Source of the DNA: an uncultured Clostridia bacterium
GTDB taxonomy: Bacteria > Bacillota > Clostridia > Oscillospirales > UBA644
Assembly (NCBI GenBank): GCA_947305805.1
Contig: CAMZEM010000006.1
Coordinates: 1-41,749, forward strand
DNA: 41,749 bases
Direction: 5' to 3'
A program made the translations under genes and the position numbers. Under the pieces are notes generated by a model that had not been told where the DNA came from, ran no database searches, and saw nothing but the letters and a program-made list of their open reading frames with translations. Position 1 is the first letter of the stretch. Every line of letters begins with the position of its first letter. Below, one piece after another: positions 12,249-21,575 of the stretch.

Positions 12249-12563
12249 ATGAAAGAAAAGAAAACACTTGAAGAAAAATACGCAAAACCGGGCGAAGAGC
12301 TCAGAACCGGCACGATAGTTGTGCTGGGCATCGGCTTCTTTGTCTTTCTCATAATGCTTTATTTCTCCACGCAGATGCAGTCAATGGGCTGGATATTCAT
12401 AGTAATAGGCATTGTCCTCTGGCTTTTCTGCATACTTATTGTTTTCAAAAACCTCAAAGGCTGGATTTACGGAAAACGCCGCGAAAGTCTGCTTAAATCG
12501 GGCAAACTGAAAGAAACGGCAAAGAAATCGTACAACCGCGAACACAAATTTGACGAAGATTGA
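12249..12563 (+). CDS. Small membrane protein of unknown function (two predicted TM segments)
   Basis: 104 aa; hydrophobic TIVVLGIGFFVFLIMLYF and GWIFIVIGIVLWLFCILIVF; RBS gaaagagg upstream. Confidence 0.75.
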   Translation: MKEKKTLEEKYAKPGEELRTGTIVVLGIGFFVFLIMLYFSTQMQSMGWIFIVIGIVLWLFCILIVFKNLKGWIYGKRRESLLKSGKLKETAKKSYNREHKFDED

Positions 12564-12568
12564 TTTTC

Positions 12569-12928
12569 GGACGCGGAGGACACGCGATCGCGGAAAAAGT
12601 TTAACCGCTTTTTCTGAGGAAAGTCCGAGCTCCAACGGGAAAGAATAACGGATAACGTCCGCCGAGGGCAACCTCCGGGACAGTGCAACAGAAAATAACG
12701 TCGGTAACCCCGTCACGGTGAAAAGGTGAGGCAAGAGCTCACCGGGAAGACGGCAACGCCTTCCGTCAGTGTAAACCCTATTCGGAGCAATTCCGAAAAA
12801 AGACAGAAAAGCCTGCTTTTCAGCGCCTCCCGTCGCGTCTTGAAGGAAGCTGGAGACACGGAGCAATCCGTGTTCGAGATAGATGATACGCGTAAATACA
12901 AAACTCGGCTTATTATCCTCCGCGCCGT
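12569..12928 (+). ncRNA. rnpB: RNase P RNA, bacterial class A-like
   Basis: P4 signature GAGGAAAGTCCGAGCTCC, ACAGTGCAACAGAAA, GGTGAAAAGGTGAGGCAAGAGCTCACCGG, GTAAACCC, AGATAGATGAT; P1 pairing GCGGAGGA/TCCTCCGC at the ends. Boundaries approximate. Confidence 0.93.
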
Positions 12929-12943
12929 AAAACAATAAATAAG

Positions 12944-12970
12944 GACGTCTTTTAAAGACGTCTTTTTCTT
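12944..12970 (+). terminator. Intrinsic terminator after rnpB
   Basis: GACGTCTT-tta-AAGACGTC followed by TTTTTC. Confidence 0.8.
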
Positions 12971-13121
12971 TCAAAAACCGTTTTGGCGGACTTATGCGCC
13001 GATTTACATTAAAAATTACGATTTTGTATTTATTACTTCCGTTTTTTTGACACCGAAATTTACATATATTTATTTAATATTATCGCATAGGTTAAACTGT
13101 AAAAAACAAAGGTATTATAAA

Positions 13122-16100
13122 ATGCTTCAGCTCAAAAACATAAAAAAGGATTACCTTCTCGGCGGCGGCTCGGTCCACGCGCTCAAAGGTATAACGCTGT
13201 CTTTCCGCGAAAGCGAATTCGTTTCGGTTCTCGGTCCTTCGGGCTGCGGAAAAACAACGATGCTCAATATAATAGGCGGTCTTGACCAGTATTCCGACGG
13301 AGACCTCGTAATAAACGGCGTTTCGACGAAAAATTACAGAGACAGAGACTGGGACAGTTACAGAAACCACTCTGTAGGCTTCGTTTTTCAGACGTACAAT
13401 CTTATTCCGCATCAGTCGGTCCTTCAGAACGTAGAGCTTGCGCTCACGCTGTCGGGCGTATCGAAATCCGAACGCAGACAGCGCGCGAAAAAGGCGCTTG
13501 AAGAAGTCGGACTCGGCGATCAGCTCAAAAAAAGGCCTAACGAAATGTCCGGCGGACAGATGCAGAGGGTTGCCATTGCAAGGGCGCTTGTAAACAACCC
13601 CGATATAATTCTTGCGGATGAGCCGACGGGCGCGCTCGACTCGGAAACGAGCGTTCAGGTAATGCAGATACTTAAAAAAGTTTCAGAAAGCCGCCTTGTG
13701 GTTATGGTAACGCATAACGCAGAGCTTGCGGAAAAGTACTCCACAAGAATAGTCCGCATGCTTGACGGTGTTATTACCGACGATTCAAAGCCGGTAACGG
13801 AAGACGAAAGGGCGATACTTGAAAAAGCCGACGCGGAAAAAAACGCCTCCGCAAAAAAGGTGAAAAAGCCGTCGATGTCGTTTGCAACGTCGTTCGGCCT
13901 TTCTCTGAAAAACCTGTTTACAAAAAAAGGACGAACGGTTTTAACGGCGTTTGCGGGCTCGATAGGCATAATCGGCATTGCGCTGATTTTCGCCGCCTCA
14001 AACGGAATGACTTCTTATATAAACGCCGTGCAGGAAGATACGCTCTCGTCGTACCCGATAACTATTGAAGCCACGACAATAGACCTCGGCACGCTTATGC
14101 AGACTTTTATGGGCGCCGTAAACGATGAAAGCAGGGATCACGAAAAAGACGCCGTTTACTCAAAATCCGCAATGTTTGACATGCTCAATGCGATAAACAA
14201 TATAGAAACCACCGAAAACGATCTTAAATCGTTCCGCAAATATATCGAAGAGAAAAAAGCGGACGAGGAAAGCAGCCTTTCCGAAGCGCTCAGCGGCATA
14301 CGGTATACTTACGACGTTGACCTGACGGTTTACACGAAAAATATAGACGGCGAAATAATTATTTCCGATACGGGCAAACTCTTTTCGCAGGCGCTTACGA
14401 AAAACTACGGGTCGGATTTCGCTTCTTCGCGTTCGTCCGCAGCGTCCTTTACGGCGGGCAATTCCTCGCTTTCGCTTTTCACTTCCTCACAGACCGCCTC
14501 AAGATCGCGGCTCTGGCAGGAAATGCTTTCCGGCGACAACGGCAGGGCGATAAACCCGATACTTGAAGGACAGTACGAGCTTGTATACGGCACATGGCCC
14601 GACGAATTTGACGAAATAGTTGTTGTGCTTGACGAAAACAACGAGATAGACGATCTTTCGCTTTTTGCTCTCGGACTTAAAACCGAAGAGGAAATGGACG
14701 AGATATTCGACGCCGTATCCAAAGGAACGCAGATAGACACTTCCCTGCAAAGCTGGACTTACGAAGAGATCTGCGCAAAGGAATACAGAGTAGTATTAAG
14801 CTGCGACTGCTACACTTACGACGAGTTTTCGGGAACGTACGTCGACCTTCGCTCTACCGACGCGGGAGTCCGCTATCTTTACGACAAAGGGCTCAAACTC
14901 AGAGTTTCGGGAATAATCCGTCCCAACGAAAATGCCGTAGCGGCAATGCTTAACGGTTCGCTTGCGTATACGTCAATGCTTACCGAATACATAATCGAAA
15001 AAGCGCACGGCTCAGAGCCGGTAAAAGCGCAGACGGAGTCTCCGGATACCGATATTTTTACGGGGCTTCCTTTCCGCGAAAACAACGGAAGAATGACGGA
15101 CGAAGAAAAAGAGGAGTCTTTCAGAAATTATATCGGCGGTCTTGACACCGAAAAAAAGGCGGCGGCATACGTTGACATTATGGCAATTCCCACCGAAGAA
15201 CAGCTCGACGCGGCGGTTGAAGCCTCAATGAACGGAATTACGAGAGAAAGAATAGAGTCTGTTTTAACCGCATCAATGACGCAGCAGATGAGTATGTCTC
15301 AGGAAGAAATTGAAGATTATATTTCTCAGATGAGCGACGACGATCTTTTCGGACTTTTTGAAAATATGGCAAGAGCTCAGGCGGCGCAGCGCATTTCCGC
15401 GCAGGTAAGGCAGTCGCTTGCGGGTATGACGCCCGAACAGCTCTCTGCGGCGCTCGATGCGGCGCTTCCCGACTATACAACCGAACAGTGCGCGCTTTAT
15501 CACGACGAAGTCCTCGTTTTTTCCGATAAAACCTATGAAGAAAACCTCATAAAGCTCGGCTGCGTTTATCTTGACGACCCCTCTTCCGTAAATCTTTACG
15601 CGTCAACGTTTGCAAACAAGGATATTATAGAAGACTGCATTGCCGAATACAACAGCACGGTTGACGATCTTGAAAGAATACATTACGTTGACTATGTGGG
15701 GCTGATGATGTCCTCAATATCAACAATAATAAACGCGATAACTTACGTGCTTGTTGCTTTCGTTGCCATTTCGCTCGTTGTGTCTTCCATAATGATAGGC
15801 GTAATAACCCTCATTTCAGTTCAGGAAAGAACGAAGGAAATCGGTATTTTACGGGCGATAGGCGCATCGAAAAAGGACGTTTCAAGTCTGTTTAACGCCG
15901 AAACCGTGATTATCGGTTTTACTGCGGGACTTCTCGGAGTGCTCGTAACGTATCTGCTATGCATTCCGCTTAATTTCATTCTTTATGCTCTTACGGGAAT
16001 TGCGGCGCTTAAAGCGATACTTCCCATACCCGCCGCGGTAACTCTCGTTTTGATAAGCGTGCTGTTAACGCTTATATCGGGTATTATCCCGTCGAGAAGC

Positions 16101-16142
16101 GCGGCTAAAAAAGACCCGGTTGTGGCTTTGAGAACAGAATAA
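13122..16142 (+). CDS. ABC transporter with N-terminal ATPase fused to an FtsX/MacB-type permease
   Basis: MLQLKNIKKDYLLGGGSVHALKGITLSF; Walker A GPSGCGKT, signature MSGGQMQRVAIARAL, Walker B IILADEPTGALD; C-terminal FtsX-like region VQERTKEIGILRAIGASKKDVSSLFNAE. Start at ATG 13122 rather than 13047. Confidence 0.92.
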   Translation: MLQLKNIKKDYLLGGGSVHALKGITLSFRESEFVSVLGPSGCGKTTMLNIIGGLDQYSDGDLVINGVSTKNYRDRDWDSYRNHSVGFVFQTYNLIPHQSVLQNVELALTLSGVSKSERRQRAKKALEEVGLGDQLKKRPNEMSGGQMQRVAIARALVNNPDIILADEPTGALDSETSVQVMQILKKVSESRLVVMVTHNAELAEKYSTRIVRMLDGVITDDSKPVTEDERAILEKADAEKNASAKKVKKPSMSFATSFGLSLKNLFTKKGRTVLTAFAGSIGIIGIALIFAASNGMTSYINAVQEDTLSSYPITIEATTIDLGTLMQTFMGAVNDESRDHEKDAVYSKSAMFDMLNAINNIETTENDLKSFRKYIEEKKADEESSLSEALSGIRYTYDVDLTVYTKNIDGEIIISDTGKLFSQALTKNYGSDFASSRSSAASFTAGNSSLSLFTSSQTASRSRLWQEMLSGDNGRAINPILEGQYELVYGTWPDEFDEIVVVLDENNEIDDLSLFALGLKTEEEMDEIFDAVSKGTQIDTSLQSWTYEEICAKEYRVVLSCDCYTYDEFSGTYVDLRSTDAGVRYLYDKGLKLRVSGIIRPNENAVAAMLNGSLAYTSMLTEYIIEKAHGSEPVKAQTESPDTDIFTGLPFRENNGRMTDEEKEESFRNYIGGLDTEKKAAAYVDIMAIPTEEQLDAAVEASMNGITRERIESVLTASMTQQMSMSQEEIEDYISQMSDDDLFGLFENMARAQAAQRISAQVRQSLAGMTPEQLSAALDAALPDYTTEQCALYHDEVLVFSDKTYEENLIKLGCVYLDDPSSVNLYASTFANKDIIEDCIAEYNSTVDDLERIHYVDYVGLMMSSISTIINAITYVLVAFVAISLVVSSIMIGVITLISVQERTKEIGILRAIGASKKDVSSLFNAETVIIGFTAGLLGVLVTYLLCIPLNFILYALTGIAALKAILPIPAAVTLVLISVLLTLISGIIPSRSAAKKDPVVALRTE

Positions 16143-16153
16143 AGATAAAAAAA

Positions 16154-16183
16154 GGACAGGGTACAAAATACCCTGTCCGTCTT
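16154..16183. terminator. Bidirectional terminator between convergent genes
   Basis: GGACAGGGTA-caaaa-TACCCTGTCC, 10-bp perfect stem, T-rich plus side and A-rich minus side. Confidence 0.85.
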
Positions 16184-16195
16184 TTTCGCTTTGTA

Positions 16196-18025
16196 TTATT
16201 TTATTCTGATTATCGCAACGGAAAGCGGTTTCAGTTCAAACGAGAGCGAGGGCTTTTCGGTTAAAACGCAAAGCTCTTTTTCTTCAAAGTCCGAAACGGG
16301 CATAAGCTCTTTGCCCTCAAAGACTTTCGCTTCAGAGCAATCTCCGCCTAAATTCAGACGGAAATTCGCCTTTTCGCGGGCGGAATCGTTTATTGCGGTA
16401 ACGGTTTTTACCCCCTCCTTTTCGGTAACGGTAACGTTATCGTCCGAATAAAGAAGTTCGCCGTTCATATGCGCCGTAAAAAGCTTTATCATTTTGCCCG
16501 TTGCGGTAAATTCCGCGCTGTGGGGATATACTTTTATCGCGCCTTCGTTTACCGCCTCGAAATTGCAGGCAATTCCGACGTCCGAAACAGGTGCCTGACC
16601 GATAATCATATTCATCATCATTGCGGCGTGCATTCCGTCGGGAATACCGGATTTTCTGTACCACGCATACCAGAGATTCCACTCGTCAAATGAAATGTGA
16701 ACTTTGTGCTCTCCGAGGTATTCGCGAAGCAGCGCCATGCATTTTCTTGCGTTTTTAACGTTTTCAAGCCCCGAAAGATACTCTTTCTCTATATTTTCCG
16801 CTTTTGTGTAAATCGGTTCGTGGGAATATGTGTGGTAGGAAACGTATTCGACTATATCCGAAAGAGGTATTGCGGCATCGTCAATCCATTCTTTGTTAGG
16901 ATGCGGACCCGAGGAACAGAGAATAAGCGAGGGGCACTTTTCCAGCATCTTTTCCGCCTGTTTTCTTGCAAGACGGGCGTAGCCTTTCGCGGTATTGTCG
17001 CCCTCCATATGTCCGTAGCCGAATTCGTTGCCCAAAGACCAGTATTTAACGTTATACGGCTCTCTGTGACCTCTTTCCGCCCTGATTTTGCCGTATTCGG
17101 TTGTTTCGTCACCGTTGCAGTATTCAACCCACGCGGCGTTTTCCTCCGGCGTTGACCATGTGGGATTTATTGTTATAAACGGCTCCGCGCCTATTTCGCG
17201 GCAAAGCGCTATAAAATCGTCCGTGTTTATCTCGTGGCCGTCAAAACCCAGTGAGTGTGGCTGTGTTTCTATGGGATCGTAAGACCTCAGCGGAGAACGC
17301 TCGTCAACGGGCAGAAGACCGTCAAACCAGTTGTATTCTCCCGCAAAGTTGCCGCCGGGCCAGCGCAGAATTTTAATGCCCATTTCTTTCATAAGAGCAA
17401 CAACGTCTTTTCTCATTCCGTGAAAACTGTCTTTGTTTATAAGCGAAATACTGCCTATGCAAAGACATACACGCTTTTTGAAAACGAGACGCAAAGACGC
17501 ATCGCAGTCGCTTTCCGCGCTTTTAAGCTCCGTTTCGTATCTGTTCCATTCGTCGCCCGCAGAAACGGCAATCTTTTTTTCGGCGTAAGTTTTTTTGCCG
17601 TATCTGTCCGTAAGACTTACCGTTATTTCAACGTCCTCTTCACATTTTGCAACAACCGCGAAAAGATAGGTTTCTTTATCCGAAATATCTATTCCGTGCT
17701 GACCGAAACCGCCCTCTTTTTCGCCGTCGCAGCACATAAGCTGCTGCGCTCCCGTTTCAAGAGACCTGTGCATGTGGTAATGTTCCCTGTCGTGATGCGC
17801 ATAAGGCGCGCCGATTATCGCGTACGTTCTGTCTCCTATAAGAAACCATTCGCGTGCAACGCCTTCCATTACGGACGGCTTGCCCGAAAACTTTCTGTTT
17901 CTCAGCATCTGCGCGGAAAGGCCCGTGTAAATGCTTGAACGCGTATGTTCAAGATTGTTTCCGAATAAAAAAGGAGAAACTTTGCCGAAACTTTTGCCGT
18001 TTAAAATAACACTGTGTTCGTTCAT
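16196..18025 (-). CDS. Alpha-L-arabinofuranosidase-like glycoside hydrolase (GH51 type)
   Basis: FLFGNNLEHTRSSIYTGLSAQMLRNRKF, RWPGGNFAGEYNWFDGL, YWSLGNEFGYGHMEG, VHISFDEWNLWY; ATG at 18025. Confidence 0.85.
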   Translation of the reverse strand: MNEHSVILNGKSFGKVSPFLFGNNLEHTRSSIYTGLSAQMLRNRKFSGKPSVMEGVAREWFLIGDRTYAIIGAPYAHHDREHYHMHRSLETGAQQLMCCDGEKEGGFGQHGIDISDKETYLFAVVAKCEEDVEITVSLTDRYGKKTYAEKKIAVSAGDEWNRYETELKSAESDCDASLRLVFKKRVCLCIGSISLINKDSFHGMRKDVVALMKEMGIKILRWPGGNFAGEYNWFDGLLPVDERSPLRSYDPIETQPHSLGFDGHEINTDDFIALCREIGAEPFITINPTWSTPEENAAWVEYCNGDETTEYGKIRAERGHREPYNVKYWSLGNEFGYGHMEGDNTAKGYARLARKQAEKMLEKCPSLILCSSGPHPNKEWIDDAAIPLSDIVEYVSYHTYSHEPIYTKAENIEKEYLSGLENVKNARKCMALLREYLGEHKVHISFDEWNLWYAWYRKSGIPDGMHAAMMMNMIIGQAPVSDVGIACNFEAVNEGAIKVYPHSAEFTATGKMIKLFTAHMNGELLYSDDNVTVTEKEGVKTVTAINDSAREKANFRLNLGGDCSEAKVFEGKELMPVSDFEEKELCVLTEKPSLSFELKPLSVAIIRIK

Positions 18026-18059
18026 ACAATTCACCCGCTCAATTCGTCTGTTTTTTTGA

Positions 18060-18088
18060 ATTATACCATTACAGCGCAAAAAAGTCAA
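18060..18088 (-). promoter_or_regulatory. Promoter of the GH51-type gene
   Basis: Minus strand TTGACT-N17-TATAAT. Confidence 0.65.
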
Positions 18089-18149
18089 CGGACGCAGGAA
18101 AAAAAGTCGGGTTTTCGGGAAACTTTTTTAAATGTTCAATATTTTACTC

Positions 18150-18178
18150 TTGATTTTAAAACGGAAATATGATATACT
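18150..18178 (+). promoter_or_regulatory. Promoter of tRNA-Leu
   Basis: TTGATT-N17-TATACT about 20 bp upstream of the tRNA. Confidence 0.55.
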
Positions 18179-18199
18179 ACGCTACGTAAAATCAGATAT

Positions 18200-18286
18200 G
18201 CCGGTGTGATGGAATTGGCAGACGTCCCGGACTCAAAATCCGGTGGTAGCAATACCGTGCGGGTTCGACCCCCGCCACCGGCACCA
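18200..18286 (+). tRNA. tRNA-Leu (anticodon CAA), CCA encoded
   Basis: Acceptor GCCGGTG...CACCGGC, anticodon loop CTCAAAA, long variable arm, T-loop GGTTCGACCCC, terminal ACCA. Confidence 0.95.
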
Positions 18287-18333
18287 GATGGTATGTATTT
18301 TTTTCAAATCTAAGAAAGGAGGAGCTTAAACCA

Positions 18334-18363
18334 ATGATTAACAGAGAGGTAATTGCCGATTAA
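18334..18363 (+). other. Candidate leader uORF MINREVIAD
   Basis: AAAGGAGG Shine-Dalgarno then ATG ATT AAC AGA GAG GTA ATT GCC GAT TAA, directly followed by inverted repeats. Confidence 0.5.
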
Positions 18364-18426
18364 CCGAATATAGGCGCAGATCATGTCGGAGGGGTATGCC
18401 CCTCAGATTCGGCGCGCCGTTTTTGA
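18364..18426 (+). promoter_or_regulatory. Candidate attenuator hairpins in the leader of the GNAT/beta-lactamase gene
   Basis: CCGAAT/ATTCGG (18364-18369, 18407-18412) versus GGCGC/GCGCC (18373-18377, 18414-18418), both enclosing GAGGGG-TATG-CCCCTC; GTTTTT follows. Confidence 0.45.
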
Positions 18427-18574
18427 GTAACTTTCGAAGGGTGTGAACCGCGGAACGCAGCCACAACGGGAGCTGCTTTGCTGCGGTATTTTTGCGCCTT
18501 TTTTCGGCAGTCGGTGTAATGCCGAAACAATTCATATCATACCGAATCACATAATCAAGGAGTTAAAATATATT

Positions 18575-20062
18575 ATGATAATAAAACTGGAATCTGTAAA
18601 TGACAACAACCGGGAAGCCGTCCTGGCGCTTTCCGTGCGGGAGGATCAGCCCTTTGTCGCGCCAAACGATGTCTCCCTGCGGCAGGCGGACGAAGCTAAC
18701 GCCGAGCAGCCCGGCATTGCGAGGCCGTTTGCAATCTATGCCGATGAAAAGCTCGTCGGTTTCTGTATGTTCGCCTTCGATCCCGAGGAAGAGGATGAGG
18801 ACGACCGCTACTGGCTCTGGCGTTTTATGATAGACAAAAACGAGCAGGGCAAGGGATACGGCCAGGCCGCCCTGCAGGAGATCATCAGGTATTTCAAGGA
18901 AAACGGCGCTGACCGTCTTTTCCTGTCCACCGAGCCGGAGAACGAGCTCGGTCTGCATATCTATCACAAGGCGGGTTTCCGCGAGACCGGAATGATCGAC
19001 GGCGGCGAGGCCGTGCTGATGCGGATGCTCAAAGGCCCCAACCGAATCATCAAGAACATCTACGGCGTCGATGTGGATAATGCCATGCGCATCAGGGGCG
19101 GAAAGGGCTACGGCGTCAGCATCGCGGTTCAGGACGCAGACGGAGATTTCCTCACCTACTGCGCCGGCAGCGGCAGATACGGAGAAGACTTTCCGGTGAA
19201 CCCGGATATGATATTCCAGGCGGGTTCCGTATCAAAACCCATGTTTGCGCTGACGCTTCTAAGATATGTTGACAAAGGCGTCATAGACATGGATGCGGAT
19301 ATCTCGGGCGTCGTTCCGGAATACGCAAAGAGTCCGCTGACATTTTCCGCCCTGCTCAGCCATACCGCGGGCTATAACCTGCACGGTTTTCCCGGATACC
19401 CTGCAAATCATGAGCCGCTTTCCTTGGAGGACGTGCTGAACGGAAAAGGCAATACGCCTAAACTGCGCAGAATACGCCCCTACGGCAAACAGCACATGTA
19501 TTCCGGAGGCGGCATCACGCTGGCGCAGCTCGCTTTTGAGCGCATTACCGGCACGACCCTCCGCGAGGCCTTTCAAAAAGAGGTCGCCGAGCCTTTGGGT
19601 CTTAAACGCACCGGATTTTTCCAGCCGCTTGACGAAGAACTTGTCTCCAACGCCGCGTTCGGATGGAGACTTGCACAGAAAGAGGATCCCGCTCACGGTT
19701 ATCACTATTATCCCGAGCAAGCCGCGGCAGGTCTTTGGACCACGCCAACGGAGCTTGTAAAAATCGGGCTTGAGCTGTCGAAGAGCTATCGCAAAGGCGG
19801 CCTTCTGAAGAAAAAGACAGCACGCCGCATGATGATGCCGGTTATGGATGACTACGGGCTTTGTCTTAACGTATGGGAATCGGAAGCGCGGAAAGACAGC
19901 GTTGCAGGCCACGGCGGAGAGAACTGGGGCTTTCTGACAAACTGGGTCTTCTCCCGCAAAAAAGATATCTGCGTTGCCGTGATGTACAACAATGTCACGA
20001 GAAGCGCTGACGAAGCGATGGATAAAATCGCATGCGAGATTTATAAAAACGCAAAAGAGTAA
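18575..20062 (+). CDS. GNAT N-acetyltransferase fused to a class C beta-lactamase-like serine hydrolase
   Basis: N-terminal GNAT (DDRYWLWRFMIDKNEQGKGYGQAALQEIIRYF...LHIYHKAGFRETG); C-terminal SxxK motif AGSVSKPMFALTLL, LLSHTAGYNLHG, YSGGGITLAQLAFERITG, GHGGENWGF. Start ATG 18575. Confidence 0.85.
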   Translation: MIIKLESVNDNNREAVLALSVREDQPFVAPNDVSLRQADEANAEQPGIARPFAIYADEKLVGFCMFAFDPEEEDEDDRYWLWRFMIDKNEQGKGYGQAALQEIIRYFKENGADRLFLSTEPENELGLHIYHKAGFRETGMIDGGEAVLMRMLKGPNRIIKNIYGVDVDNAMRIRGGKGYGVSIAVQDADGDFLTYCAGSGRYGEDFPVNPDMIFQAGSVSKPMFALTLLRYVDKGVIDMDADISGVVPEYAKSPLTFSALLSHTAGYNLHGFPGYPANHEPLSLEDVLNGKGNTPKLRRIRPYGKQHMYSGGGITLAQLAFERITGTTLREAFQKEVAEPLGLKRTGFFQPLDEELVSNAAFGWRLAQKEDPAHGYHYYPEQAAAGLWTTPTELVKIGLELSKSYRKGGLLKKKTARRMMMPVMDDYGLCLNVWESEARKDSVAGHGGENWGFLTNWVFSRKKDICVAVMYNNVTRSADEAMDKIACEIYKNAKE

Positions 20063-20078
20063 ATACTCTCTTTAATAA

Positions 20079-20118
20079 ACACCGACCGGTTGTTTTATGC
20101 AGCCGGCCGGTGTTTTCT
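20079..20118 (+). terminator. Intrinsic terminator after the fusion gene
   Basis: ACACCGaCCGG ... CCGGcCGGTGT followed by TTTTC. Confidence 0.7.
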
Positions 20119-20165
20119 TGCTCAAATCAATAACATATCATCATTGCCGCAAGGCAAAATTTCGT

Positions 20166-21506
20166 TTAACGGGTTTTATATATTGCAAATCCGAACGGAG
20201 CGAAGTTCAGCGTATCGCTGCCTGTCGTTTGCGCGCCGGATGAATAAATCACTTTCAATTCTTTTTCGGAAAGACTTTCGTTTATTTTTACCGTCGTTTC
20301 CGATTTGGAAAGATTTGCGATAAACAGAAGTTTTTCGTCTTTGAGACAGCGTTTGAACGCGATTACCGATTCGGGTCTGTCGTGAGCGATCCACTCTGTT
20401 TTTCCGGTTCCGAAAAGCCCGTTTTCCTTTCTTTCTCGGTTCAGCGTTTTAATGATTTCCTCTCTTCGCAGCGCCTGAGGCGTCGTTTTCAGCTTTTCTC
20501 TGGGAGTAGCGGAAAATATGCCGGGATAAAATCTGTTGGCGAACATATTGATTAACGTGTCGCAGCACAGCTCGTTGCCGCAGTATACCATAGGTATGCC
20601 GTCTATACAGTGGTTAAGAGCTGTCACGAGATCCATTCCGCGGTGGCCGATCAGCGTTTCTATGCGTTCGGGCCAGTCCGTTACGGTATCGTGATTATCC
20701 ATATCGCGGAGGATCAGCGCGCCGGCAGGATACTTAGTGTTCGTCTCTTCCCAGATAACTTTCAGAGAAGAGGCGTCCGCAATTCCCGTAAAAATGTTAT
20801 AAAGGCAGGCATGCCACGAAAAGCCGTATACGGCGTTGAAAGCCGAAAGGACTTTTTCCCCGTCGATTCCTTCGTCTATAAGAACGGCGTCCGGTTTTAC
20901 CGCGCATATCCTTCTTTTCCCTTCCTCCCAGAAGCCGATGGGGACATTATCGCCCACGTCGCAGCGAAAACCGTCCGTGTCCATGACCGCCACGTAGTAT
21001 ACCATGTTGCTCCAGAGGTATTCTCTGAGGCCGGGACATGAGAAATCGAGCACGGGGAAATTCCACGGTCCGAGTATAAAGCTTCCGTCTGCGTTCTGTT
21101 TTGCGAATTCCGGGTGTATCTTCAGTATCGGCGCGTTCGGCCCGATATGAAGATAAACGATATCGAGTATGATGTGCATGCCGAGTCTGTGACATTCGCG
21201 GATGCACTCTTTAAGATCGTCCATAGTGCCGTATTCTTCGTCGACAGTGAAATAATCGTTCATGCGGTAGGGATTTTTCGGATTTCCCGTCTGCGAAGCT
21301 TTCTGTCTCGGACTTTGGTTCGTTTCGGAAATATCCGCTTCGAAAACGGGACATAAATAAACGGTGCTTATGCCGAGAGAAGCGAGGAACGGAAGCTCTT
21401 TTGTTACGGAAGAGATTGTTCCCTCCGCCGAAAAAGTGCGGGGGTTTATCTGATAAACGCTTCCGGAGGTCAGCCATTCGGGCGCCGCAATCGATTTCTG
21501 TATCAT
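20166..21506 (-). CDS. GH13 alpha-amylase family enzyme
   Basis: VYQINPRTFSAEGTISSVTKELPFLASLGISTVYLCPVFEA...HIILDIVYLHIG...DTDGFRCDVGDNVP...VLIDEG...RDMDNHDT; ATG 21506 with AGGAG upstream. Confidence 0.85.
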   Translation of the reverse strand: MIQKSIAAPEWLTSGSVYQINPRTFSAEGTISSVTKELPFLASLGISTVYLCPVFEADISETNQSPRQKASQTGNPKNPYRMNDYFTVDEEYGTMDDLKECIRECHRLGMHIILDIVYLHIGPNAPILKIHPEFAKQNADGSFILGPWNFPVLDFSCPGLREYLWSNMVYYVAVMDTDGFRCDVGDNVPIGFWEEGKRRICAVKPDAVLIDEGIDGEKVLSAFNAVYGFSWHACLYNIFTGIADASSLKVIWEETNTKYPAGALILRDMDNHDTVTDWPERIETLIGHRGMDLVTALNHCIDGIPMVYCGNELCCDTLINMFANRFYPGIFSATPREKLKTTPQALRREEIIKTLNRERKENGLFGTGKTEWIAHDRPESVIAFKRCLKDEKLLFIANLSKSETTVKINESLSEKELKVIYSSGAQTTGSDTLNFAPFGFAIYKTR

Positions 21507-21546
21507 ATAATTCTCCTTTTTTTGCGTTAAGTTTTTTCTCCGTTTT

Positions 21547-21575
21547 TTTATACCATTTCTGAGCCGTTTTGTCAA
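21547..21575 (-). promoter_or_regulatory. Promoter of the GH13 gene
   Basis: Minus strand TTGACA-N17-TATAAA. Confidence 0.65.

Noticed and set aside
12381-12974. 197-aa minus-strand ORF
   Set aside because: Overlaps RNase P RNA and a membrane protein gene; no coding support.
18270-20170. Integrative element with att-site duplication at the tRNA-Leu 3' end
   Set aside because: No second copy of the tRNA 3' end (GCCACCGGCACCA) was seen on the far side of the accessory gene, and no integrase is present.
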